A stretch of DNA of 64,000 bases from Isoetes taiwanensis (GCA_021234155.1 JAJEKV010000003.1:8556413-8620412); one strand, 5' to 3'. Shown: positions 11,031-24,236, counted from the stretch's first letter. A program made the numbers and translations. The notes: generated from the sequence alone by a model not told the origin.

Positions 11031-13604
11031 GGAAAGCAATTGCTTTGAGATAGAACACTGCACCAGGTCTGCCGAAGTCGGTTTTGACAGAAAATTGTAC
11101 ATTGTAAAGGCTATGCCATGAAAGCCCACCTAAAAGCAGCGGCGGCTATGGCGCCCAGAGTTCCTCTTGTCGCTACAGGGGAATTTTTTTTATTGGTTTT
11201 CCTGATTTTTGCCCGATGACGCAGGAATCATTGGGGTATATTCTTATTGATTCTTCCCAATAAGAATTACATATGAAGGATAAGGTTGGAAACTTTGTGG
11301 GTCTCATTTTTATATCCAAATACCTTTAATATACATGCATGCATGCATGTTTGCCATGTGTTGGCTTTTTTATTTCACTATACTTTTTGTTGCATGAAAG
11401 TGACGATTCTACATAGTTTTATTTGCAAGGATAAAAAGATGAAAAATACTCTTACCTTATTGACCTTGGGTACCTATGGCTGGCTAGAGAGATTTGGCAC
11501 CTTGAAGATATGTTTTGCAATTGTTTTGTAAATGTATAGTATTGGACATGGTGGTTTTAAAGGCCATTTGGCAATAGCACATTATGTGCAACATGGTTAT
11601 GTACACAAAGCATCTTTGCCCTAAATATTTGGTTCACTATTTGGAACCCTAAGCGGGCAAAACCATCTGCAAACCCTAAATCCGAAATTAGGGTCTGCCG
11701 TGCTCACAAAACGGCGCCTGAAGTATTTGATGCTGTGATACAGCCTTGCCATTGCCAAACTTCATTAAGATCTGTGCATTCTCCAGCTACTTCAAAACAT
11801 TCAGAGGCCTCTGATTCACTTGCTCACCATCTCTAGTATTTGGAATTCGTATTGTATCTCAAGTCTATTTACATAAAAATGATTTTAGATCGGTCTGGCT
11901 CACAGAACGGCGCCTTTTATTTGCTGCTGTGCTATAACTTTGCCGTTCTACAAGATAATCTGTGCATTTTCCAGCAACTTTGATCCTGCTGTGTCTTGTG
12001 AAAATCTCTGTTCAAATGATAGTAGCAAGTGCCGTCATTCATGCACTAGACCATAAGACACATGGGTTAAACCCCATTTGATTTGTTCTATCTGCTGGAT
12101 CTATCCTTTGCAAGCCCATCTACCAAAATCGTTTTTGGGCAGCGGAATATTGCCATGGCGAGAACTCCTTGTATCTGATGGAGGCGCCTGTGGCCTTACA
12201 AAATGCTTCGACTATTGCACATGGTATTCATGCTGCTGGAAACAGGTTTTAAATTACACGTCATTTTATCTCATTTATTCCATTATCTAGAAATATGCTC
12301 TGTGGCTATTAGTAGAGATGTACAGTCTTGAAAAAATGCTATGAGCACTTGGCTTTTTAAGCTAATCTTTTTCTTAACTTGTTGAAGATTTTGAATTGGT
12401 TTATGAACTATTTCCTTCCTTAAGCGCACTATTCCATACATTTTTTTGTATGAGAACAATTTCCTAGCACTTGTTTATCTCTTGTTTATCTACGCTCTAA
12501 GCCTATAGGCGGTTTGTCTTTACTCAATTTGTGTTCAATATCTTATCCATTTTCTGTAGATTCTAACTTTGGGCAAAGGGTTACAAAGGGTGATCGGTTA
12601 TAAACCGAGAGGACCCAATGTACCTTTTGGCCCTTGCTTTATTACCCTTATCAGGCTAACAAAGTATTGTTTGGCTGCAGGTACGGGTCCTCTCTTCCCT
12701 TTGTGATTCCTTTGCTGTTTATGTTAGGATTTTGCTGGAAGTGGATATGGAGCATCCAAGAATCTACTACCAAACATCTTGATATGATAAGTTCTTCCTT
12801 TTGTCTGGTGTAATGCTGGCTGAAAATTATTGTTAATGGCTATCACTTGTGGCCGTAACTTCCATGCAGTTTGTGAGAAACAATATTCAAATGCTTTAAG
12901 TGAAAATAACTCTGCTTTATCTTAAGTGAAAAGAACTCTGAGTAGAAGTTTGAACGAGCAGGGGCATATAGTAACCATGCTCTGTGAATTTTGGATTGGC
13001 TTATCCATATATTAAGATTTATTCATTTTCTTCTAAAGCATCTAAGCTGATAAAAATATGCTGTGATAATGGTATAATATGAAATAGTCTACAACATGTG
13101 TATTAAGACTAGCTCTTTCGTTTGATTAATACTAGTGAAAAATCTGGTCATTGGTTTAATACTGCAATAGCTTCTAAAGGCTATTGATGCGAGACATAGA
13201 TGTTTCATTGCCTGGTAACCCGAATTCAAAACAGTATGCACTGGCTACAGTTTGAAGTTTTCGTGGTTACATGATTACAAAGTTTCCCTTGTCTCAAGTA
13301 TTGTCTTAGACTTTATTTTGGATATCAGACTATAGGAACACAAGTACCAAGTTTGAATGCGTTCAAATTATTGGATTGATAATACAGTGGATGGATTGAC
13401 TGAAGCTGATGCTGACCTAGGATACTAGGTTAGGCCGGGTTTTTTTTAGACACTTCAATTCTCTGGTTTAACTGGAGTTGCTTGTGTCCTTCAGTCTTTT
13501 ATCCTATCAATCATGCATTCAATCTCTATACTGATTTATCTCAAATCAGCATTACTTATGACTGTTAAATTTTTACAGGACTTTCTCTATTCTTTATGAC
13601 AGAA
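11031..13604. other. Intergenic DNA, no gene assigned
   Basis: Two diverged copies of a unit with CTCACA(A/G)AACGGCGCC and TGTGCATT(C/T)TCCAGC lie at about 11697-11810 and 11893-11985. Positions 12090-12247 look exon-like, with a continuous frame ending at a GTTTT donor-like site, but I do not recognise the protein. The rest shows nothing that I can support. Confidence 0.4.
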
Positions 13605-14754
13605 GCCTTTATTCCTGCAAGAAAGGGCTCTTAATGTACATTTCCTTTTTATGCTTTTAATCTCTAAATTTTGTTTTAGATTTTAAACTTAACTACACCT
13701 TTGAAAATTCTGTTGCACAAGAAAAGGAGCTTGGGGCTCCTTAATTCTGTTTCACAAGAAAAGAAGCTTGGGCTCCTTAACTCAATTTAGTAGACCTATG
13801 TTCAACATGCCCATGTTCTTTAAAGACTAGATGGCGAGGTATTGCGATGTTCTGGTACAGGCCAATGTATTGATCGTGTTCCCATTGCATGTTATAACTT
13901 GCAGTTATAAGAGGCTTAGATGTATGGTGGAGTTTGCAGAGCTAAATGGGTTTGTTTCCTGCAGCATATATCATCACTGAATTGTAAGTTAAAATTCCTT
14001 TAATTGCAATTGAAATTATGATGTGGTCTTTACCAACACGGACTTATGGTATGTGTAATGTGTGCTTTTTTAGTTCATTTTGTTAGATCAGAATCAGTTG
14101 TATAAGAATCTGAAAATAGGTCTATTCCTTACTGTGAATATGAGGTTGTGGCTTCTCCGATAGATACGTTTTTCGTCTGCGAATTCTTTAATGAGTCTTC
14201 TAAGCTATGCAAGCTTGCATCATAACCTTCGCTTATTGTAGAATGTGCACTATGCATTATACTATAAACAACTGAGATTCTACTTTGTAACTAAAATACA
14301 GTGTATTAAGATGTACGCCTCTTAGGTGTTTATTATGACTGTCTAATCTGCAAAAACAAGAATCATGACCAAGTAAAGAACCACTGTCAATGTTGAATAA
14401 TCCATCTCTCACACGGATCGCAAGCTGGATGGCTTCCTCTACTCTAATCTATTGTTTCATTAAGGTAGGTCTTCAAAACTTTTATGTACACCTTTATGCC
14501 TATGCTTGATATTAGTTAAAGTAGGGCTATTAGAGGCTGCCTTGCAGATTTTTGTAGTCTCAAGAAACCTAATTTTCATTCATTTGCCAACAACGTCATA
14601 CCGTTTACATTCTTCATCAGGCCAGATGTGGTTGATGGACAACGGGCCGGGGGAGCCCTCATTATGCTCTCTGTTGTGGCCGCATACAACAAAGGTCTGT
14701 CTTAAGTTTCTGCTTCATAAGCTTGACAATTTTTTTTTTTTTTTTTTTTTTTTT
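13605..14754 (+). repeat. 1.15-kb direct repeat, copy 2
   Basis: This is the second copy of 8384-9549, in the same orientation 5.2 kb downstream, also ending in a run of about 25 T. Differences include an extra short insertion, TTCTGTTTCACAAG, near 13745 and scattered indels. Confidence 0.85.
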
Positions 14755-16180
14755 GAAGGAACGAAGTTTTATATTAATCATATAGGAAGTATTACATCAG
14801 AAAGGATCCCACATGGATCAAATCATAATTAAGCACAACAACTAGAATGTTTCATCACACTAGAAAGATTACTACAGGAGTAACTCAACATCTTCATCTT
14901 TCTGTTGTAATGATGATACCTGAGATAAGCCATTAAGGCCCCCTAAATTCTCGAACCAAGTAATAGAACCACAAAGATTCTCCTGAAGTATTGAGAAAAG
15001 GCAAGAAAGCTTGTATATCTGTATAGCACTAGTAAAATGGAAAGAGGTTCTTGGCATAGTAGTACCAAAACCGATCAAGCATCAGCACTTGAAAGGTTCG
15101 CTCAGGCATAGCAGTACCTAAGCAAGAATCGAGTGCTAAATAAACATAGAATTCTTGGCATAGCAGTACCAGAATCAATCAAGCTTCAGCACTTGAAAGA
15201 TCCGCTCAGGCATAGCAGTACCTGCATAGCAGTACCTGAGCAAGAACCGAGTATTTAGGATCATCTCACCATGCTGCCGTGCTTCCAGTTATCTCTGCAA
15301 TTTCTGACCATTTACCAACAAATCCGAAGTAATCCACATAATTTTACTAATCAGTGTGAGCCTTTACTATCATCCAAATACATAGTCCAGACCTTTCTGC
15401 TAGGAAGAAAGAGTGGAAGGAAGGGGAAAATTTCTACTATAAAGAAGACTTGAAGAAAGATAGCACTGCCGAAATCTGAAAACTGACACCATAAGCTAAC
15501 ATTCCAAAACCTGCTCCACCTTATGGACATCTACATCTTTTCGGTGTGTCTTTTGCTCAATAAGATAGAAACAGCCATAAAATATAAAGAAAGATCCTTC
15601 AGGAAAGAAAATAAAAGATCTTTCAAGAAATAGAGTACCTCTGTTTTTATCTCTTAGAACCAGATCATAATGCTTCATAGGAAGCAGAAGAACAGAATTA
15701 ACCACGTTAGTGGCTTACCCGGAATCATTAGCAAACCGCCCTGGTGCTGCTACAGAAAATCTTTTTGCTATAAATCTTTCAACTCCACAAACAGAGATCA
15801 GAGTTTCCCTTCTTCTAGCAAGGGAAATCAGAGTTAGGAAGACACGAATTTAGCAGCAGTTCCGGTGGAGAGAAGGGGGCGGCCCCTGTCTCACGTCACC
15901 GCCCTAGCCGCTGCCGCCTGCGCCAAGAACCCATTTTTTATCCTCCTCTCTTTTTTTCAGCTTGACAATTTTAGCTTACTCTTGCTCCTGAATATTTGGT
16001 GTACAGAGAGTGCTAAATTTCTTAGGTATAACGTATCCAAGATTCAAAAATATACCAGAGACAAGATTAATTAGTGGTTTAAATTGTCAGATTGAAGATC
16101 ATCTTTTTCCAGGCTGTTGTCGATTTAAAAGGTACATCTGGATATGATGAGTTGGAAGTTCAGAAAAATATTGGCTTATG
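14755..16180. other. Intergenic DNA with local duplication
   Basis: A duplication of about 105 bp lies at 15051-15145 and 15155-15255. Its units share GGCATAGCAGTACC, TCAGCACTTGAAAG and CGCTCAGGCATAGCAGTACC. A short echo of the 1.15-kb repeat end, CAGCTTGACAATTTT, occurs at 15958. The 15865-16074 frame is GC-rich at its start (ERRGRPLSHVTALAAAACAK) but matches nothing that I know. Confidence 0.45.
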
Positions 16181-16189
16181 GGGAGGGAT

Positions 16190-16540
16190 TCCTTTTGCAG
16201 AATTTTCAAGGTTCTGAAGCTTTATGCAGAAATACTGCATCAAGACCTAGAACCAAATCGAATAACTTTTATAATTCTCTTAGGTGCATGTGCTCTCACC
16301 ATCTCTGCAACATGGTAAGATAGTGCATGCAATTATTCTAAAAGTTGGATGCACATTAGACACATCCGTTTGTAGCACATTCATGAACATGTATGGTAAG
16401 TGTGGGTGCATGGCAGACGCCTTTCAGATATTTGAGAATACACCTTAGAGAAATGTGGTCTGCTGGAATATAATTATTTCAAGTGCAGTGCATAGGGACA
16501 ATGCAATTGCACTGAATCTGGTTTGGAAAATGAAAGCCAC
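16190..16540 (+). pseudogene. PLS-type PPR fragment
   Basis: The reading gives EPNRITFIILLGACA, then HGKIVHAIILKVGCTLDTSV and CSTFMNMYGKCGCMADAFQI, then RNVVCWNII. These are the usual P, L and S repeat words of plant PPR proteins that act on organellar RNA. Frame changes occur near 16310, and a stop (TAG) replaces a codon near 16446. No start codon, targeting peptide or long repeat array is present. It faces the opposite way to the PPR remnant at 10131-11011 and covers different repeats, so the two are probably separate relics. Confidence 0.7.
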
Positions 16541-16729
16541 AAATATGAAGGCTAGCTAAGTTACGACGATCAGCATAGTTACGATCATCAAGCTTCTCTC
16601 TATGTCCTGTAGTGGTGCTTCAACAAATATTTCAGGTATTCCATCCACAGCATGTCCAATATCGGCCCTTATAGAATCTCCTTGATTCTGTTGGTTATAT
16701 TAGTTTGTAGATCATATAACTTCATACAT

Positions 16730-16836
16730 GCCATGTTATCCTATTCGTTGTAAATCCGCACTCTGTATGTGGCTGCTAGGTAAGCCATGTTATCCTATTG
16801 GTTGTAAATCCGCACTCTGTATGTGGTTGCTAGGCA
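16730..16836 (+). repeat. Two-copy tandem duplication, about 56 bp
   Basis: Two units, each with GCCATGTTATCCTATT and GTTGTAAATCCGCACTCTGT, lie next to each other with three or four differences. Confidence 0.85.
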
Positions 16837-19680
16837 AAAGGAGTGTTTGGATGACTGGATGCCTCTTTCTCAAAGGAGACAAAGGAGTCTGAGGTAACGA
16901 GTTCCAGATAATTTATAGCCATATCTATGTCTATGTTATCCCTTTATTCTGAGCGGACATATTGTGGTATTCATATTGCATTTTTATTAACTTTTATTCG
17001 AAAAACATCTCAACAATTCATCAACATTTTATTTGCTAAGTGATATGCCTTCCATGGGTTCATTGCAGACTTGGTTATCCGTGATTTTGATTTTTACATG
17101 TTTTAGTCATTTGGAAGCGACTATTTCTTATGTGTCTGTATGCATTCTAATTCTATTGCATGTTTTAAGCATTTGCAAGCAACTATTTTATGTGCTTCCT
17201 GTATATGCTAATTTTAAATTTATACAGGAGTCTATAGCTGCATCTTCGTTACATACAAGCCATCTGACTATATGGTAGGGCTGCAAGTCTTACATGCATG
17301 AATTTGCATTTTTTGAATTATAGTAGAGACCAATGTCTTTCTTTGCACAATTATTGCGTTCTGTCTAGATTTTTGATGAATGATTTTCAACAGGAGTGTA
17401 TCCTAAACATCACAACATGACTATGGCATGGTCTGCAGCTCTTACAAGCAAGATAAATATGTGCTAAAGGATGTATTATTTTGATTCACAGGTCTTGCAA
17501 GCAACTGCAGCTTCTCTTGAGGACATAGGGATATGGATTGTAACATAAAGTTTGATTTTTTTCTAAGTGTGATTTCCTAAGATTGTTAAGATTTTGGTGG
17601 TTGGAAAATATTTGCGTTCTTTCAGAAATCCAGAGCATTTTTTTCGTTATGTCTTTGAGCAGGGGTTTTTTTGATCCGATCGGCATGCATGCCACGAATC
17701 TGAAGACTGCAGGAGCGGCTTTGGTTGTTTTTTTATCCTATTCCATGCCTTGCCATGCGTTGTGAATTCCGAGTTGTAGCCACATATGCATCTGGCATCT
17801 AAGCGACATCCTCAATTGCATTCCGCAGCATGAGCCTTCGATAATCTGCAGTTTGTTGTCGCTCTTGGCAAAACCTGGTTATGGCTCAGATTAAGAAAAA
17901 GTGGTTGGCTGGAAGAGGGCAAGTCTCCTCTGCTTTGGTGGCTCGGAGTTCCATTCAGCTTTCAGAACTATTGTATTCGTTTCTTGGTTTGTTTGGTAAG
18001 CACGATTTCTTGACTGCTTAAGTTCATCTCTATCCCCAGCCCACATCTTCTTGCAAGATTTTATAGCTTTCAAAGGTAAAACTTCTGATGCAGGTTACTG
18101 GTTGTAATTTTTGTCGGTTGAATTTCTAGCAGATTATACATGTTGAAGGTGTCATAGGTCAGAAGAATAAATGATGTTTCGAATTTGTAAGTATTTTATC
18201 TATTTTATCTGATGGATTTATACAGATCGTTTTCTACTAATAAGGGAAGGGTAACAGCCATGGTGCAAAGCATACCACTGAAGTCCTCTTTACCACTGAA
18301 GTCTTCTTCTGAGGTAAGGCAACAAATTGTTGTAGCTCCGTAAACATTTGAATCATCATATTTTAAATCTTTGCCTGGCAAAGTGTTTTTATATAATATT
18401 TATAGAGCTATGACAAGTACGTCTTGATTTCTTTTGTTGGCCTGATTTTTTTTTCCATTCTAGCTAATGCCGAGGTGCTATCTGCATATTGTGGCACATT
18501 AGAAGCAGATAAATCACTTCCATTGAGCTATAAAAACAGCTACTTCTGCTGGTCATGTTTGGATCACTACCTTAATAAAGAGCTTAGATGCATGCAGTTC
18601 CATGATCTAGGATTATGAATCAAGTTTTCCGTGCCTACAGCCCGTAGCTGAATCTCCTTAGCAGGGAATTCAGAGGCATTATGGCAACAAGCTGTAGGTT
18701 ACAAGATCGTTATGAATACTTGCCTACATTCTCCTCTGCCACTGCTCTTAGTTGTAATGATCTTCGGTTCAGCAAAAACAGTAATGTACCTTTTGTAAAT
18801 GCTAGAGGCAAATCATTTTAGGTAGAACTTTTACTTTCAGAGCTGGAGACTTCTTGGAACTCCTATTTCTAAGGCATTCACATCTTACATTAAAAAGAAA
18901 AATGTACGGATCTATCAAATTCACTGGATCTATCAAATTCACTAGATACCCTTACTTAGCCTTCAGACCTGCATCTGCAGTCATCGTAAGTCTAAATCAC
19001 TCCTGCAGTAGTAGACAGTCTTTTGTGAAACATTGTTGAATCCATGATTGTTAATGCTGGACAGTTACCATGAGCCATAATATTCTTCAAGTTCATCTTT
19101 GTACTTTTCTTCACGTGCAGGTAATTTTCCTGGCTCATAGCTCCAGTTCTCATCTAGGCCAATATGAGTTTTTTGTTGTGCCAAATGAGAAATGTAAGTT
19201 AATTACCCCATTACCTTGCATATAGTTAAAATTTTAGAAATTTAGAGGCATTTGCCATGCTAAATATTTTGCTAGGCAAGTACACAATTCTTTTAGATAT
19301 CTGAAATCACTTGCTTAGGACATTAAAAAAATTGCCTAATCTATTCAGTATCCTTGGGTATGCATGTTCCGTTGAGCTTGCAAAGGGTATGCATGTTCTG
19401 TTGAGCTTGCACTGGTTTTGTCTAACTTTGCATGGCAGGGATTTGTTACGGTTTGAGAAAAAATAGAGTTTTGAGTTTTTTTCAACAGCTTTTACCCTGC
19501 ATGGGCTCCGCATCAGATTCTACATGTAGACAAGCAGGCATAGCCTGGCAGACTTATGGTATAAAAAATGGCCTCTTGCTAATAGTATGGTGGTCAAATA
19601 GTTGTTTTCTTCCTCAGGCATAGTAGCTCTCTACGAATTGGATGGAACTGTGAATGAAGCAGAAAGAATTAAAGAACCTG
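16837..19680. other. Intergenic DNA, no gene seen
   Basis: Short open frames only, none with a recognisable domain. A direct repeat, GGATCTATCAAATTCACT, occurs twice at about 18908-18945. Several acceptor- and donor-like sites occur, but no exon chain can be built. Confidence 0.4.
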
Positions 19681-19689
19681 AAGTAAATT

Positions 19690-19905
19690 AAGGTGGTCCA
19701 CATGAATTGTGACATTTTCATTTACTAGAGAACATGATTATGTTATAGCTGATGTTCAGTTAAACAAGTCCACATGAATTGTGACACTCATCTGCCCACA
19801 TGAATTTTGGCATTCATGTTAACATTTTTTCATCTGAACTGTGACACGCATGTGCCCACATGGACTGTCTCATTTAGGTGCCACATGAACCGTGACATTC
19901 ACAAT
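19690..19905 (+). repeat. Irregular CCACATGAA...GTGACA repeat
   Basis: At least five units of the type CCACATGAATTGTGACA occur with variable spacing (near 19697, 19770, 19797, 19836 and 19882). Each unit holds CACATG and GTGACA words. The array is degenerate and non-coding. Confidence 0.6.
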
Positions 19906-20192
19906 GTTTCTTCATTGGGTATATCGTATATAAACAAGCATGTGAATTGGACATGAAACCTATGTGCAAAATATGGTAGTAAATTTGATGTATATAAGCT
20001 GTTGAAATGCAAAATATTCATTTTCAAAGTAGCATTGGCATGGGGCAAGTCACAGATGTGTATGAATATTAATAGATAATTCCAAGTATAATTTAAGAGG
20101 CATTTATTTTTGAACGACGCCAACATATTTGTCAGAAAATCTCTTACTCCAAGTGCTACAATTGTGTGAAGCTAGGAACCTGTGTTTGACAT

Positions 20193-20387
20193 CAGATGCA
20201 ATGACAAAGAATGCAAATCTATATAGGAGGATTCCTATAGTGCACCATGGTCCAAGATGCGATGACAGAGAATGCAAATCTATATAGGAGGATCCCTATA
20301 GTGCACCATGGTCCAAGATGCGATGACAAAGAATGCAAATCTATATAGGAGGATCCCTATAGTGCACCATGGTCCAATTGTGGATCA
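20193..20387 (+). repeat. Three-copy tandem repeat, about 63 bp
   Basis: Three nearly identical units contain GAATGCAAATCTATATAGGA and CCTATAGTGCACCATGGTCC. Differences are single bases (ACAAAG or ACAGAG; ATTCC or ATCCC). Confidence 0.9.
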
Positions 20388-20510
20388 GATAAAAATAGAT
20401 AAAATTCTCCAATAGTAGTATTATATCAATCTAAACCACCAAAGTTGAAAAAAATAGACATATTTTTAACCATTAAACCTTGATCCAGAATTGGGGCTTT
20501 AGATCAGGCC

Positions 20511-20572
20511 AGTTGGTCTCCGTGGACGATAAAATCATATTCTATTCTATTCTATTCTATTCTATTTTCAGA
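20511..20572 (+). repeat. LINE 3' tail: GGTCTCCGTGGACGATAAAA plus (TCTAT)n
   Basis: AGTTGGTCTCCGTGGACGAT and AAAA are followed by six TCTAT units. It matches the LINE end at 28651-28670, so it is probably a heavily truncated copy. Confidence 0.7.
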
Positions 20573-21765
20573 TGGTAATACATATCTCTATTTTTTGAAC
20601 AAAAATTTGCAGAATACTTAGAACCATGATCATTTAGCTACCCCCAAAAAAAAAAAAAAAAAGGGGATGGTGGTGAATACGAGATCTCTTTTAAAACTAT
20701 AGGTTTAAAGGTTTAAAACAAAATGTTCAATTGTCCAATTGTATAGGCTTATAGGAAAGGATGTCGACGTCAAACTATAGGCTTATAGGATGGGATGTCA
20801 AAGCATAAACCAAAATGTCTAATAGTAAACCCTTGCTTGCACCACCATCTGTTTATCTAGAGATCATTATACAAACCTTCTCATTGTAACATTTAGGCTA
20901 GGCACCATCAAATCAACACAAGTTCTTTCCAACATGCACCGATGCATGTGCTCAACCAAATTCCAACAAGCATTGTACGTGCATATATGAAAATAATATC
21001 ATAAAAAACCAACCTTCTCTTTCCATACTAGAGAATATCTAATCTCCAAAGTTCATACATCTTCATCCACAAACAACTATTACATGCCACTATCCCATCT
21101 TATAAACTCTTAGACTTTAAATATAAAGTTCACTACACATAGCCCAATGCCATTTTATAAACCATTAGTTGAAAATATAAGGTTCACTACACATAGCCCA
21201 ACGTTCTCTCTCCATATTACATACTATGGTGAATTCATATCTCAGACGGAATCAAAAGTTTTCAATATCTAATTTGTCTATTTGTTTGGCATCGCATAAT
21301 AGCATCCAACCAAATAGCTCACGTTAGCTCTATAAGTTACTGACCTCCTCCTCCTCATCATTAGCTAATATCACATTGTGACATCCATGTTCAACTTTAA
21401 CAATTGATGGTTTATCTACAATCTATTTCCACTCACTTACAATACATGCATAGAAATATATTTCGATGCCACTACATTTAAGTTCAAAAAGCTATAACTT
21501 CGGGACAACCACCATGCCTACAGAAAAAGAACTACCAACATCCAATTTACTTAAGCCCGGCCACGCCAGGCAATGTTATTGTAGTCTTTTAAATCCACTT
21601 TTAGGCTATATGTTTTGATTCACACACTGCTTACGCCATCACAAAACTATACAAAACTGCATGTGAGCAAAGAAAGAGCCTTGGAATTTTTAAAAGCAAA
21701 TATCTTCCCCATCTAGCAATTTCTAAATGGTGAGATCGCTTTACTTATCGACATCTTCTCAAATT
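20573..21765. other. AT-rich DNA, possible body of a non-autonomous Helitron
   Basis: No coding sequence. A local duplication with GGTTCACTACACATAGCCCA lies at about 21126-21205. A diverged Helitron-like hairpin, GCCCGGCCACGCCAGGC, lies at 21554-21570. The left boundary of the element ending at 21801 was not found. Confidence 0.35.
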
Positions 21766-21802
21766 GTTACTAAGCCCGGCAACGCCGGGCACCATAACTA
21801 GT
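21766..21802 (+). mobile_element. Helitron 3' terminus
   Basis: Hairpin GCCCGGC AAC GCCGGGC (21774-21790) is followed after 7 bases by CTAG (21798-21801) and then T. Helitrons characteristically end in CTRR with a short hairpin about 10 bases upstream and insert before T. The same 35-bp end occurs at 25659-25694, while the sequences further inside differ, as is usual for Helitron families. The 5' end was not identified. Confidence 0.7.
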
Positions 21803-22918
21803 TGTCATTTAAAGTAAAAGTCAATATGTTTTCATTTAAATTGTCTTGGATACCGTGTGCTCAGGAGAGTATTTTGTTAAACTCCTATTATTTGGGAATT
21901 GAAATGTTTTACCAGAAATATTCAGATTATACAAGAAAATAGTGCTATGTTTGCCAACAAGAAATGCAATAGGATTTTTCCATGCTACAATGTTGGAAGG
22001 TATATATGAGTATTTTCAAGAATAATTTTGGATAATATGTCCAAGCTTAACCATTTATGTTCTTATAGACAACAACAATTTTCTCTCCATAGTTTAGAGG
22101 TACTTTGACAAGTTTGTTGTCAATAGAAATATGATACTAAGTAGCACATAAATTTGTGAATCATGTTGCGCATTCCTCATGATAAAACGATGCTAAGTAG
22201 CACATAAATTTGTGAATCATGTTGTGCATTCCTCATAATAAAACGCATACGTGCTTATCAAATTGCTACTCATACGTGAAGGACAAAAGATGATCATCTA
22301 TATGTAGCATTATAACATGGGGTTTTTTTGTGATTTTGTACGCTTTTTGGCATGGTTTTCACATGATTTCACGGGCGTATTCACGTGGACGTACTAAACG
22401 GTATTTCTAGAGTGCACCCATTTGTTAGCCATTGATTTTAAAGAAGAGGGTAAATCGTGTGGTTGTGGGGCTCTCATTGTTTGCATGTGTTTTTAGTTTA
22501 GGTTTCAAATCTTAGTTTAATATTAGGGTTTCTGATTTGGCATGTGGAGAAGAAGCAGCAATTCCGTGTAACCACGAATGCAGCGCAGCTAGATATTTGC
22601 ACTAGTCTTATTTCAGGGATTTAGCTGGATCGATCAATATGTCGCAGTTTTGAGGGCATTTTTCTGGGCCTGTAAGTAGTTATCATTTCCTTGCTGCCTG
22701 TATCCTGAAATATTTTGCTCTTTTTTTCATCTGGATCGGTCGCAGTTATCTCGAAAGGCATTTTTGGGGCACGCACTTTGTTTCTTCTAGAAGTACCGGG
22801 TGTTGTATAACCTTATCTGATTCAACATTGATGTACCAAGAGTGAAATGATGGTTTTTGGTGGCGGTTCTAGGTCAAATTGTGTGTAAAATTTGGATAAG
22901 ATCATTTAGTTACGAGTT
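21803..22918. other. Intergenic DNA with a two-copy tandem repeat
   Basis: A duplication of about 56 bp with CTAAGTAGCACATAAATTTG and TGAATCATGTTG lies at 22135-22247. Nothing else is supported. Confidence 0.45.
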
Positions 22919-23880
22919 TTATTGCCAAAAGATTGTTAATTTCGCTGGCATAGATGGCACTTTCCCCTCGTTTGACGAAATTATGATTTTCCAGGTTATA
23001 TGGATGGCAAGCCTGTTTAAAACCAAGAGTTTGAAGGAGTCAATTATGGGTGACAATATAATCAGAGCCCCCTTTACTGTTTTTGAGAAGCTGAAGCGGA
23101 ACAGAGGCAGGCAGAATCCACGAAGAGCTTGGGAATGGCTCATAGAAAAGATCTGGAATTCCTCCTTCCGGCGAAATGAGCAGGGTCCGATTCGTTAGAA
23201 GAGAATACACAAATGTTGAAGCCAAGGAAATGATGCTGTTGCCCAGGCCGGATAACATGGCCCACCCACCTTGCCAAGCTAACCAAATGAAATGCTGGAT
23301 TTTTCTACTGCACCATAAGTTCCAACTATCCACCAGATGTGACAATATCTCTTCTTCCTAATATCCTATTCGATTGCAAGTCTTTAGTGGCTCTCTATGT
23401 CGGAGCAGATTATATAAAACCCTCTTTGAGAATTTGCCCTCTTTCATCCTTGATTATCCATTGCTCACGTGTTCCCTCTATGCCTGAAATCATGTCCACT
23501 TTTTCCCTTATTCATTCAAAGAGCTTTCTGTCCCCTTGTGTATTTCCCACAATCTTCTTGATTGACGACCAAGCTTTCCATTTTCCAAATGTCCTTCAGC
23601 TGGCATAGACCCTTCTCCTTCCATCTAGAGTATATCCGTAGATGAACTAAAGCAAGTGGAATTCCTCCTCGATTCTTGAGACGACGACACTAAAAATCAA
23701 ATGGGACCCCCGCCTCCCAAGGGATCTCATCTATTTGTGAAAAGTTGGGCCACTTGAAGTCATGTTTGATAAAATGTATCTCATCATGGGAGAGATGTTT
23801 GTCCCTAACTAAAACTATACAAAGGGCGTTGGAAATGATCATGAGAAACGCCGGCAGCTCTTGATGGCATTTCATTAAGT
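22919..23880 (-). mobile_element. LINE fragment, C-terminal zf-RVT region
   Basis: On the - strand, frames 23690-23875 and 23040-23345 give KHLSHDEIHFIKHDFKWPNF and then, further on, SWNLWCSRKIQHFIWLAWQG. The latter resembles the zf-RVT domain at the C-terminus of plant L1-type LINE reverse transcriptases ('LW....P.K..HF.W'). Between them lie several stops and frame changes. The catalytic RT core is absent. This copy is older than the LINE at 25849 and has no common 3' tail. Confidence 0.55.
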
Positions 23881-23888
23881 TATGGAAG

Positions 23889-24236
23889 CCAATTTGATCA
23901 AGAGGAGGTACGCGTTGTAGTCATTGTTTTTTTTCATACATATGCGACTCGTTTTAAGAAACTATCACCTCACATTTTGGTTAGTTTTTGATCTTATTGT
24001 CTGTTACCTTTCATGGAGTGCTCAATCAATATTATTGTTTTAAAAATGTTACAGAAATCTGATATTTCATAATTTGCCTTCATTATGTCATCGTTATAAT
24101 TGCACTTGGATGGTTGGAGGTACGTTGTAGTCATTGTTTTCTTTTCATACGTATGCAGCTCTCGTTTTAAGAAACTATCACCTCACATTTTGGTTAGTTT
24201 TTGATCTTATTGTCTGTGACCTTTCATGGAGTGCCA
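23889..24236 (+). repeat. Direct repeat, about 120 bp, two copies
   Basis: Copies at about 23906-24019 and 24116-24235 share GTTGTAGTCATTGTTTT, then CGTTTTAAGAAACTATCACC, TCACATTTTGGTTAGTTTTT and CCTTTCATGGAGTGC. About 95 bp of unrelated sequence separates them. Confidence 0.85.

Noticed and set aside
12090-12247. Exon-like frame ending at a GTTTT donor
   Set aside because: Product not recognisable and no partner exon was found.
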